The translations under genes and the position numbers were made by a program. Shown in pieces: positions 7,892 through 15,226 of a stretch of 15,401 nucleotides of DNA. The DNA comes from CAZAQS01 sp964486825 (GTDB lineage: Bacteria; Chloroflexota; Anaerolineae; Anaerolineales; UBA4823). The notes under the pieces were generated by a model. The model saw nothing but the letters and a program-made list of their open reading frames with translations. It had not been told where the DNA came from and did no database searches. Where the stretch lies: positions 1 through 15,401 of the forward strand of contig CAZAQS010000106.1 in assembly GCA_964486825.1 (NCBI GenBank). The letters are read 5' to 3'. Within the stretch, counting starts at the first letter, position 1. Each line of letters begins with the position of its first letter.

Positions 7892-7941
7892 GTAATCTGC
7901 CTGCCTTTCACTCAAGAGACAAAGCCCAACTTAAATTGACC

Positions 7942-8976
7942 TCAGTCGCCCGCCGCGATTGGAGTTACCTGGGTTTCGGTCTTAATTTTGGATCCAGGTT
8001 GGGACGTATAGCGAACTTTTTGGGCGTCGATCAGCATGGCGATCAGAATAATTAACCCGCTGACGATCTCAATCCAAAAGGATGAGACCCGGAGTAAGCT
8101 GAGACCCGATCTAATCGTTGAAAGCAATAGCACACCTCCGAAGGCGCCCGCCATCGTTCCCCGGCCTCCCTGGAGGCTGATACCACCAATTACAGCGGCA
8201 GCCATCACTTCAAAAATCATTCCTTTACCCATATTTTCCACGACAACCCCCGTCCGACCGGCCAACATCAAACCGGCAACCGCCGCTAAGAGACCACTGA
8301 TCAGGTATACGTGGCGAATACGCCGTTCCGGATCTATTCCAGCAGTTAGAGCTGCGCCTGTGTTGCCTCCGATCGCGTAAAGACTTCTCCCGAATGGACG
8401 GTACTGCATAACGATATGAGCAACAACAAATGCCAATACGAGAGCGATTACTGAGACCGGTATTGGGCCAAGATAGGCATTACCCAGGAACTTAAACTGG
8501 TCGGGAAGCCGGGTAAGGGTGTTGCCCTCGGTTATGATCATGATTACTCCCCGCAAAACGATCAACATCGCTAAAGTTACAATGAAATTGTTCATCTTTA
8601 ACTTTGTGATCAGCATACCGTTGAGCCATCCAATTGCAAGGCCTACCAGCAGCAAAATGGGTATGGCAATATAGGAGCTCAGCATTATTCCACCACCAAA
8701 AGTAGGCGCTCCTGCTGGCAGGATCAACCAAGCCCCTATGAGGGCACAGACAGCCAAAGTCGATTCCATGGAAAGGTCAAAATTCCCTGTTACCAGGGTG
8801 AAACTCTGGCCTACAACCAATATCCCCAGTACTGCCGCATGGACAAAAATGTTCGTGATATTTGTCGTGGTCAAGAATCGGTCGGAAAGAAGACCGAACA
8901 TAATCACAACAGCTAACAGCAGTATCCAGATCAGATTGTTTAAAATCATGATGACGATTTTCTTCCTGTCCATCAT
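7942..8976 (-). CDS. RbsC-type ABC transporter permease (first permease)
   Basis: A 344-residue BPD_transp_2 permease with about ten membrane segments, from NNLIWILLLAVVIMFGLL to GLIILIAMLIDAQKVRY. It carries GNFDLSMESTLAV near the first periplasmic loop, the coupling-helix sequence YAIGGNTGAALTAGI, and the diagnostic AAAVIGGISLQGGRGTMAGAF. Its ATG (8974-8976) overlaps the ATPase TGA (8973-8975) as ATGA, a typical sign of translational coupling. It partners with the following permease and the RbsA-like ATPase. The CUT2 family imports pentoses, polyols, autoinducer-2 and other small polar compounds; the particular substrate cannot be told from the permease. Confidence 0.93.
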   Translation of the reverse strand: MMDRKKIVIMILNNLIWILLLAVVIMFGLLSDRFLTTTNITNIFVHAAVLGILVVGQSFTLVTGNFDLSMESTLAVCALIGAWLILPAGAPTFGGGIMLSSYIAIPILLLVGLAIGWLNGMLITKLKMNNFIVTLAMLIVLRGVIMIITEGNTLTRLPDQFKFLGNAYLGPIPVSVIALVLAFVVAHIVMQYRPFGRSLYAIGGNTGAALTAGIDPERRIRHVYLISGLLAAVAGLMLAGRTGVVVENMGKGMIFEVMAAAVIGGISLQGGRGTMAGAFGGVLLLSTIRSGLSLLRVSSFWIEIVSGLIILIAMLIDAQKVRYTSQPGSKIKTETQVTPIAAGD

Positions 8977-10499
8977 TGCTTTAGTTCTCCTTCTACTGCC
9001 ATGAGAATTCGATCTACTGTAGTATCAGGGTCGCAAGGATCATATTCCTTGACTAACTCCCCTTGATACATAACCAAAATTCTGTCACAAATATCTAAAA
9101 GTTCACGGATTTCTTCGGATATGAATATGACAGATACGCCTTGTTGAGCCATTTGATCGATAATCCGCAAGATTTCAACCTTAGCTTGCACATCCACACC
9201 TTGGGTTGGCTCCTCCAGTAGTAAAACCTTTGGTAGAGTGCTTGCTAGCTTAGCAAATACAACCTTTTGTTGGTTCCCGCCGCTTAGAAATTCCACCGGT
9301 TGGTTTACCGACGGTGTTTTTATTCCCAGCTTTGTAATATATTCATGGACGTGCTTCTTTTCCTCTTCACTTTTTAGTAATCCAAGCTTATTGATTAATT
9401 TTTTCAGGATGGACAGACTAATATTTTCTCCAACCGAACGCATCCCGATAATTCCAAGCTTATGCCGGTCGCGTGGCAAATACGCTACCCCTTGGCTAAG
9501 CGCATCTTCTGGGTTCGAAGCTGAAAAGGTTTTCCCGTCTACTAAGATATTCCCTTCACCAATTTGGGATAAGCCAAACAGTCCTAAAGCCAATTCTGCT
9601 TTCCCGCATCCTTCCAATCCGGTCAGGCCGATGATCTCACCTTGTTTTAGACAGATGTTGATATCCCGATACTGATCGAGGTAATTGAGATTGATAATTT
9701 CGAGAACCGGAACGTTTGGTAAGGGCATTCGCTCACGGTGAAACTTTTCTACTTTAATTCCACTTATTAGCCGAATCAATTCAGGCTGATCGAGATTGGC
9801 AACCAAATAGTCACCCACAACCCGACTGTCCCTCATAACTGTTACTGTGTCACAAAGCTCAAATACTTCTTCGATGTAGTGGGAGATGTAGATAAAAGCT
9901 ACTCCTTGTTTGCTCTGGAGACGAACGAAGTTAAAAAGCATTTCCACTTCACTTTTGGGCAAGGGAGCAGTGGCTTCGTCAAGAATAATCGTGTGAGCAT
10001 TCGCAAAAAGAGCTTTGGCAATCTCAATGATTTGCTTTTCGGCGACTGTCAGATCTTCAACTTTTTGATGGACATCTATTTCCAAACCTAACTGTTTAAG
10101 GTATTTCTCCGCCTCTGAATACAGTTTCTTCCAGTCCACAAAACCAGCCGGACCGGTTAGCAAGCTTCCTAAGAAGATATTTTCAGCAACCGTCAGTGCT
10201 GGAATAAGCTGAGAATGCTGGTGGACGAAAGCGATGCCTAGCTGTTTAGCTCGTTCAGTCGTCATCGGTTGAATCTTTGTCCCTTTGACGATAATTTCTC
10301 CCTGATCGGGTTGATATATACCAGCTAATACATTCATTAAAGTGCTTTTTCCAGCTCCATTCTTTCCGACGAGTGAACGAATTTCCCCCGGTTTAAGGTC
10401 CAAGCTTACGAAATCTAGAGCCCGAACGCCAGGGAAAGTCATAACGATATCGCGCATTTGCACAACGTATTCATTGGTTGATGCAGGCATATGGTCCAT
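8973..10499 (-). CDS. RbsA-type double-domain ABC transporter ATPase
   Basis: A 508-residue cytoplasmic ATPase with two fused nucleotide-binding domains, as usual for CUT2 importers. Domain 1 has Walker A GKNGAGKST (45-53), a degenerate signature LTVAEKQ (150-156), Walker B IILDEA with Asp174/Glu175, and switch His207. Domain 2 has a relaxed Walker A GLEGCGKAE (294-302) and a good signature LSGGNQQK (405-412). Its Walker B reads LLLEEP (Glu where Asp is usual, about 429), and Glu replaces the switch His (ISEE, about 460-463). Domain 1 therefore probably does the hydrolysis, as in RbsA-like proteins generally. AAGGAAG lies upstream of ATG 10499. The gene looks more AT-rich and Lys-rich than its neighbours. 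It is coupled to the first permease by a four-base overlap. Confidence 0.95.
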   Translation of the reverse strand: MDHMPASTNEYVVQMRDIVMTFPGVRALDFVSLDLKPGEIRSLVGKNGAGKSTLMNVLAGIYQPDQGEIIVKGTKIQPMTTERAKQLGIAFVHQHSQLIPALTVAENIFLGSLLTGPAGFVDWKKLYSEAEKYLKQLGLEIDVHQKVEDLTVAEKQIIEIAKALFANAHTIILDEATAPLPKSEVEMLFNFVRLQSKQGVAFIYISHYIEEVFELCDTVTVMRDSRVVGDYLVANLDQPELIRLISGIKVEKFHRERMPLPNVPVLEIINLNYLDQYRDINICLKQGEIIGLTGLEGCGKAELALGLFGLSQIGEGNILVDGKTFSASNPEDALSQGVAYLPRDRHKLGIIGMRSVGENISLSILKKLINKLGLLKSEEEKKHVHEYITKLGIKTPSVNQPVEFLSGGNQQKVVFAKLASTLPKVLLLEEPTQGVDVQAKVEILRIIDQMAQQGVSVIFISEEIRELLDICDRILVMYQGELVKEYDPCDPDTTVDRILMAVEGELKQ

Positions 10500-10555
10500 T
10501 ACTTCTTCCTTACGTTCACCTGCTCCAAGCAGGTCTCAAATCCATTTATGCGATT

Positions 10556-10594
10556 TCCTGCCTCGTGATTTCAAAGCCAAATCACGAGGCAGGA
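10556..10594 (-). promoter_or_regulatory. Perfect 16-bp stem-loop between binding protein and ATPase genes
   Basis: TCCTGCCTCGTGATTT (10556-10571) pairs with AAATCACGAGGCAGGA (10579-10594) over 16 bp without mismatch, loop seven bases. It begins about 26 bases after the binding protein stop. No T-run follows, so it is more likely an mRNA-stabilising or partial-attenuation element. Such elements keep binding-protein transcript in excess over membrane components, as known for malE/malF-type operons. Confidence 0.75.
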
Positions 10595-10620
10595 TATTCG
10601 TTATGTTGTGTTCAATAGTG

Positions 10621-11676
10621 TTACTTGACTTCGAAATTGGCCCACAAGGCGGGATTCTCTGCGTTATCGATGGTCACAGAAGTGGTGGAAAGGAAAGCTT
10701 CCAGAGATCCATCAGCATTCTTCATGATGACTGCTGGAGACCAAAGAGCGCCTTCTTTTACCATCTCCCCTTCTGTCAATGGTTTACCCGCCAATTCCTG
10801 CTCGATGAAGTCCACGATCAAACCAAAATCAGGAATGGGTTGGTTGGAGGATTGGTCTGCCCAACCTTCCTTAATTGCATTGACACCCGACGGACTGCCG
10901 TCAACAGCAACCAGGAAGATGTGACCTGGCTCGCCCCGCTTGAATAGCTTATTGGCAGCACCGAGTTCAGCCAGGGTACCGGACATATAAACTGCATCTG
11001 AGTGCATGTAAATGCCGTCCAGTTCAGGGGTTCCAACAAGAACTTCACGGACGATTTCAGCACCCTTCTGGGCATCCCAGCTACCTACCTTCTGGATAAC
11101 TGTTATCTCTGGGTTTTGATCCACGACATCGTGGAACCCGTCTCGGCGGAGTTGGCCAACATTCTGACCCAGGTCGCCAGTGATTTCAAGAACGGTACCC
11201 TTGGGTGATCCATAGCGAGCGGTTAGCTGCTTGACCAGTTCTTCACCTGCCTGTCGGCCCGCCAGGCGATTGTCAGATAGCAGGGTCATATTAATTTTGC
11301 AACCAAGCGGGGAGCGGTCGATGGTATAGAAGGGGATCTTTGCAGCCGCAGCCTTCGCAGCAGCCGCACAGATTCCGGCGCTGTCCTGAGGAACGGTCAC
11401 GATGGCATCGACACCAAGTGAGATGAAGTAGTCGATGTCATCGTTCTGCTTTTGAGCATCACCATTAGAGTTCGTTACTACCACCTGCCACCCCTTTTCC
11501 TGGGCGTAGCGCAGTAAGGTTTCCTGAATGTTAATCTGACCTCCCACCAAACCAGGAGCGGCATAACCGATGGTGACGACATCCTTCCCTGCACTAGGAG
11601 CAGGCGCTGCCTGTTGGCAAGAGCTTAAGATCAATGCTAATATCAGGAGTGAGATAATCAAAACTCGGATCTTCAT
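10621..11676 (-). CDS. Sugar-type ABC transporter substrate-binding lipoprotein
   Basis: A 351-residue extracytoplasmic binding protein of the periplasmic-binding type 4 (RbsB/LsrB-like) fold. A lipoprotein signal covers residues 1-20 (MKIR, hydrophobic core, lipobox L-S-S-Cys20), so it is membrane-anchored. The mature part starts with a Gln/Ala/Pro linker and then VVTIGYAAPGLVGGQ. Landmarks include DAIVTVPQDS, FYTIDRSPLGC, SDNRLAGRQAGEELV, GTVLEITGDLG and LVAVDGSPSGVNAIKEG. It delivers the ligand to the two RbsC-like permeases. It is the first gene of the importer block, directly after the regulator, with a 203-base gap that may hold its own promoter. AAAGGA sits upstream of the ATG. The ligand is unknown; the family mostly binds sugars, polyols and AI-2. 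Confidence 0.94.
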   Translation of the reverse strand: MKIRVLIISLLILALILSSCQQAAPAPSAGKDVVTIGYAAPGLVGGQINIQETLLRYAQEKGWQVVVTNSNGDAQKQNDDIDYFISLGVDAIVTVPQDSAGICAAAAKAAAAKIPFYTIDRSPLGCKINMTLLSDNRLAGRQAGEELVKQLTARYGSPKGTVLEITGDLGQNVGQLRRDGFHDVVDQNPEITVIQKVGSWDAQKGAEIVREVLVGTPELDGIYMHSDAVYMSGTLAELGAANKLFKRGEPGHIFLVAVDGSPSGVNAIKEGWADQSSNQPIPDFGLIVDFIEQELAGKPLTEGEMVKEGALWSPAVIMKNADGSLEAFLSTTSVTIDNAENPALWANFEVK

Positions 11677-11879
11677 TTCGGTTTCCTTTCCTCTTCTCTA
11701 ATCTAGCTTTCTTTGGGTTTTGGGGAAACGGTTTGCTAAACCTATTCAATTTTCTTTCTTGCCAAAACACCTCCTTTATGGATCGATCATCCGAAGTCCC
11801 TGTGCTACTGGTATTGATAATTCGTACTCTTCCAGTGGTTAAGGAGTAAGAAATTATGCTATGGATGGAATGGCCTGTT
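11677..11879 (-). promoter_or_regulatory. Leader region of the importer block, with candidate operator and mini-ORF
   Basis: This 203-base gap separates the regulator from the binding protein gene. It contains the inverted repeat GGTTT-GCT-AAACC (11730-11742), a possible regulator site. It also holds a strong but apparently unused ribosome site AAAGGAGGTG (11768-11777, minus strand) followed by TTG and a seven-codon frame ending in TAG (11765-11742). No clear -35/-10 pair was found. Confidence 0.35.
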
Positions 11880-12842
11880 TCAGGCGCATTCTAAAATATA
11901 TTTTGCAGTGCCATGGTCAGTTATCAAGACATTAATTAGTCCGCCGCGCAACGCTCCGAGAATCGCAGTACGTTTATTTTTTCCTCCAGCTACACCTACA
12001 ACCCGCTTAACCCGGCCGAGCTGGTCGAATCTAATTCCAATCACCCGGTCGTCGATCTCCGAGTTGACGGGTTGCCCATTGCAATCAAAGTAACGAAGGG
12101 CAATATCACCGACTACACCTCTGGAAAGAAGATCTTGTAATTCAAAGGGTTTTATGATCGAGCCACCCCGGATCACTACTGAATCAGGGGTGGGCGCTCC
12201 AATTCCCACAAAGGCTACATCAATGTTTGAGAAGAGGGAGAAAGCGCGCTGGACGTAGATATCCGAGAGGAGTACATCTCGTGATGGGTGGCTGTTTACT
12301 ATGCCGGGAGCAGGTAACAGTATAAGGTCGCAGGCCAGCAAGCGCGCCATTTGACGGCATAGCTCGGTCGCGTGCTGCTCTGATTCAGGCTTCCCCAAAC
12401 CACCGATAATTTGAACGATTTTACATTGAGGGAGTTGGTGTGGCAAAAGTGCAGCAACCATAGCACTCAATGTATTGCCCCATGCTACACCTATCACATT
12501 CCCATCGAGTACGATCCGTTTGAGATAAAAGGCAGCCGCAGAGCCTAAAACATTGGCAACTTCTTCAGCCGAATCGAGATGATCATTTTCGACAATGATC
12601 ACTTCTTTTAAACCAAAACGGTTTTCGAGCTGCATTTCCCAATCGGAATAGATACCCGGAGGGGGAAAAACAGCAATTTTGACAATGCCATTTTCACGCG
12701 CTTGATGAAGCAAACGAGAGATCTTTGAGCGAGAGAGGTGCAACAGGTTCACAATTTCATCCTGTGTAAAACCTTGCTCGTAATATAATTTTCCTACTTT
12801 GGACATTAGGCGCAGGTCTTCCACTGATCCTAATTTCATCAT
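11880..12842 (-). CDS. SorC/LsrR-family transcriptional regulator
   Basis: A 320-residue regulator. Residues about 10-55 form an N-terminal helix-turn-helix (GKLYYEQGFTQDEIVNLL, then LSRSKISRLLHQARENGIV). Residues about 65-320 form the sugar-binding SorC domain, with GVAWGNTLSAMVAALLP, the IIGGLGKP phosphate-binding-like loop, VAFVGIGAP and the closing LRGGLINVLITDHGTAKYIL. Family members are tetramers released from or activated on DNA by a phosphorylated sugar or similar effector (for example LsrR with phospho-AI-2). Here the likely targets are its own promoter and the importer/methyltransferase genes directly downstream. AAGGTGA lies upstream of two adjacent ATG codons (12842 and 12839); either may be used. 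Regulator-binding protein-ATPase-two permeases is the same set as in lsr, but no lsrK/F/G is present here. Confidence 0.93.
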   Translation of the reverse strand: MMKLGSVEDLRLMSKVGKLYYEQGFTQDEIVNLLHLSRSKISRLLHQARENGIVKIAVFPPPGIYSDWEMQLENRFGLKEVIIVENDHLDSAEEVANVLGSAAAFYLKRIVLDGNVIGVAWGNTLSAMVAALLPHQLPQCKIVQIIGGLGKPESEQHATELCRQMARLLACDLILLPAPGIVNSHPSRDVLLSDIYVQRAFSLFSNIDVAFVGIGAPTPDSVVIRGGSIIKPFELQDLLSRGVVGDIALRYFDCNGQPVNSEIDDRVIGIRFDQLGRVKRVVGVAGGKNKRTAILGALRGGLINVLITDHGTAKYILECA

Positions 12843-12995
12843 GCTTCACCTTATGAGAGCCACGCTATAGATAAGATTACAGGATCAAATATATAGTGAT
12901 AATTTTCTCAGTAGTGAAAATTTGTGCACATTTAATGTAGCACTATTTAGAAATAGAGATCCAGTGTTAGTTGTAACCTTTTTTTTATGACGCTC
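12843..12995 (-). promoter_or_regulatory. AT-rich promoter/operator candidate upstream of the regulator
   Basis: This 153-base gap is markedly AT-rich and holds two perfect dyads: TGTGCACA (12923-12930) and CTATTT-AG-AAATAG (12943-12956). A TATATT-like box follows on the minus strand at about 12890-12895, but I see no good -35. It is a plausible autoregulated promoter of the SorC-type gene. An A/T run at about 12979-12987 lies just after the M24 gene, with no stem before it. Confidence 0.4.
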
Positions 12996-14192
12996 TTATG
13001 ACAAAGGGTGAGGCAAATCTTTAGATAGCAGATCGGGATCTCCGTCCGTTATCAATATCATGTCCTCGGGACGAAAACCGCCCAAGCCATCTTCATAGAT
13101 ACCAGGTTCCAATGTCAGGACCATTCCCTTCTCCAAGGGCTTATTAAAAGCTTTATGCAGGGGTGGTCCCTCATGGTAAGCAGTTCCAACCCCATGGCCT
13201 AGCCCATGGGGCCATAAATGAGCACAGCCATGATCATCGAGATATTTTTCTACGATTTCAACAAGGTCAGCTATGACTATGCCAGCCTGGGCGGATTCTA
13301 TAGCAGCTTTTTGAGCGCCGTGCGCGATATGGAATAATTCTCTCATTCGCCTACTGGCTGTTCCAGCACAAAAATTGCGTGTCAAATCTGCCCAATAACC
13401 ATCTGCAAAGCAGCCCAACTCAATAATTACATTTTCATCTTTATTAATGGTTCGCTCAGTTGAATAAGCGTAGTGGGTCCACTGCTTTGCGCTCCGGTCT
13501 CCGGTGTAAACACAGGCATAACCGCGAGCTTGTTTCACGCCTTTATAACCGGTTCCCTGGGTGTGGATGGCAGATTCAACCACCGCCGCCAGCTCCGTCT
13601 CTTTCATGCCCGGTGTTAATTCCTCTAAGGCAGCTTCATATCCCATCCCTGCAATTTCGATCGCCAGCCTGATCGCCTGGACTTCTTCCGGGCTTTTTAC
13701 TGACCGCAGTTTCAAAAACGTTCCGCTAGCATCTGAAAATTTTGCTTTTGGGAACAATTCCCTCAGCATCTCCCAGGTAGGTCCAGAAGGATATTTAACT
13801 TCTCCCTGAAAGATACCTGTATTGGCCATCTCTACCTTCTGTTCAATGCCTATTCTGGCAGCTTCTATTCCCAAGCGCTTAAATAGACTTGGCAGTACTG
13901 CTGCAAGTGCATCGTTTACTCCCCTTAAGACGACCGGAGATTCGAATGGAAAGGTTATCAATTCCACTCCAGCAGAGGGGGACTTGTTTTCCAATTCCCA
14001 CAAAGCTTCCTGTTCGCTCAACAGCAGTACAGGATTCCCCTGCGCGGGGACTAGAGCAGCTGCAACATGATTACGAGGCCAATAGCCTGTAAAGTAAAGT
14101 ACATGCTCCGAAAGCCGGCAGAAGAGAGCATCGAACCCGTTCTCTTTAATTTCTCTTTGGATCCTCATCCTACGTTCAGTTGATATTTCCAT
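12996..14192 (-). CDS. M24-family hydrolase (creatinase/prolidase/Xaa-Pro peptidase-like)
   Basis: A 398-residue protein with the two-domain architecture of prolidase, aminopeptidase P and creatinase: a creatinase-type N-domain (about 8-145) and a pita-bread catalytic domain (about 165-390). Metal ligands visible are Asp269 (GYWADLTR), His333 (GLGHGVG), Glu362 (LEPGIY) and Glu376 (GFRPED); His340 in YHEGP is also present. The first ligand, normally Asp in a DxG motif eleven residues before Asp269, is Glu258 (IIELG). The start ATG has GAGAGGAGG five bases upstream. Enzymes of this fold cleave Xaa-Pro peptides, but also C-N bonds of creatine and ectoine. Its place among importer and methylamine-type genes suggests a dedicated hydrolase of the imported compound rather than housekeeping peptidase, which is inference. 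The gap to E1 beta is 53 bases. Confidence 0.9.
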   Translation of the reverse strand: MEISTERRMRIQREIKENGFDALFCRLSEHVLYFTGYWPRNHVAAALVPAQGNPVLLLSEQEALWELENKSPSAGVELITFPFESPVVLRGVNDALAAVLPSLFKRLGIEAARIGIEQKVEMANTGIFQGEVKYPSGPTWEMLRELFPKAKFSDASGTFLKLRSVKSPEEVQAIRLAIEIAGMGYEAALEELTPGMKETELAAVVESAIHTQGTGYKGVKQARGYACVYTGDRSAKQWTHYAYSTERTINKDENVIIELGCFADGYWADLTRNFCAGTASRRMRELFHIAHGAQKAAIESAQAGIVIADLVEIVEKYLDDHGCAHLWPHGLGHGVGTAYHEGPPLHKAFNKPLEKGMVLTLEPGIYEDGLGGFRPEDMILITDGDPDLLSKDLPHPLS

Positions 14193-14245
14193 CAGGGCCT
14201 CCTCTCTTTATTAACAATTCACCTTGGATTCGAAGCAATAGCAGA

Positions 14246-15226
14246 TCAGGCCATTACCTTTTTGACCGCGGCCAAAATATCTTTATCAGAGGGAATAACC
14301 TCAGCTTCCAACCGGCGGTTGTAAGGGATTGGGACATCCTCAGCAGCAACTCTTACGATTGGAGCATCCAGGTCATAAAAACATTCTTCCATGATCCTTG
14401 CTGCTAATTCATTCGTGAAACCACCTGAGCGATGTCCTTCAGATACTACTACTGCCCGGTGCGTTTTTCGGACAGAGGCTGAAATGGTTGCCATATCCAA
14501 AGGTTTAATGGTTCGCGCGTCTATGAATTCCACAGATATCCCTTCTTCCGTCAGCCTTCCTATTGCTAGAGATGCCATATTACACATACGGCTGGTTGCC
14601 ACAACAGTAACATCTTGACCCTGGCGCCTGATAGCCGCTTTTCCGAGCGGTACGATGTAATCTACAGGCGGTACTGGGCCACGGTCAGCATACAGAAGTT
14701 TGTTTTCGATAACAATCACAGTGTTATCACTACGAATGGCAGATTTTAATAACCCTTTAGCATCATATGGCGTGGAGGGCATAACCACGATCAAGCCAGG
14801 AATTAATGTAAACCAGGTCTCAAGGCTTTGGGAGTGCTGCGCAGCGTTACCCCTGCCAGCCCCAAAAGCAGTGCGGATCGTTAATGGCATCCTGGCGCGC
14901 CCTCCGAACATATATTTCACTTTGGCTGCCTGGTTCACGATCGAGTCCATGGCAAATGCCATAAAATCCATGTACATGATCTCAACAATTGGGCGCATGC
15001 CTGTCAAAGCCGCTCCTACCCCAGCTCCGGTGATCACCGATTCACTTATCGGAGTATCGCGGATCCTCTGTGATCCGAATTCGGCGAATAAGCCCTTGCT
15101 AGCTGCAAATGCACCCCCATGCAGGCCGATATCTTCACCCATCATGAATACACAGGGATCCCGCCGCATTTCTTCAGCAATCGCCTCCGCAACAGCCTCA
15201 CGGTAAGTAATGACTCTGTCGTTCAT
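14246..15226 (-). CDS. TPP-dependent 2-oxoacid/acetoin dehydrogenase E1 component, beta subunit
   Basis: A 326-residue beta subunit of the alpha2beta2 E1 of pyruvate/branched-chain 2-oxoacid/acetoin dehydrogenase complexes. The N-terminal half carries MGEDIG (29-34) and RDTPISE (Glu62, expected to activate the TPP aminopyrimidine). The conserved AAQHSQSLE (128-136) and GLIVVMPSTPYDAKGLL follow. The C-terminal transketolase domain holds DARTIKPLD and the GGFTNELAARI segment. The HSQSLE/PSTPYDAKGLL region resembles acetoin dehydrogenase AcoB as much as pyruvate dehydrogenase, so substrate is open. The ATG overlaps the alpha-subunit TGA by four bases (ATGA), so the subunits are translationally coupled. 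It likely decarboxylates a 2-oxo acid or acetoin-like product of the pathway and passes the acyl unit to an E2 not seen here. Confidence 0.93.
   Translation of the reverse strand: MNDRVITYREAVAEAIAEEMRRDPCVFMMGEDIGLHGGAFAASKGLFAEFGSQRIRDTPISESVITGAGVGAALTGMRPIVEIMYMDFMAFAMDSIVNQAAKVKYMFGGRARMPLTIRTAFGAGRGNAAQHSQSLETWFTLIPGLIVVMPSTPYDAKGLLKSAIRSDNTVIVIENKLLYADRGPVPPVDYIVPLGKAAIRRQGQDVTVVATSRMCNMASLAIGRLTEEGISVEFIDARTIKPLDMATISASVRKTHRAVVVSEGHRSGGFTNELAARIMEECFYDLDAPIVRVAAEDVPIPYNRRLEAEVIPSDKDILAAVKKVMA

Noticed and set aside
7892..7915. TTG start adding eight residues to the second permease
   Set aside because: Weak ribosome site, and the ATG at 7891 aligns with the start of the first permease.
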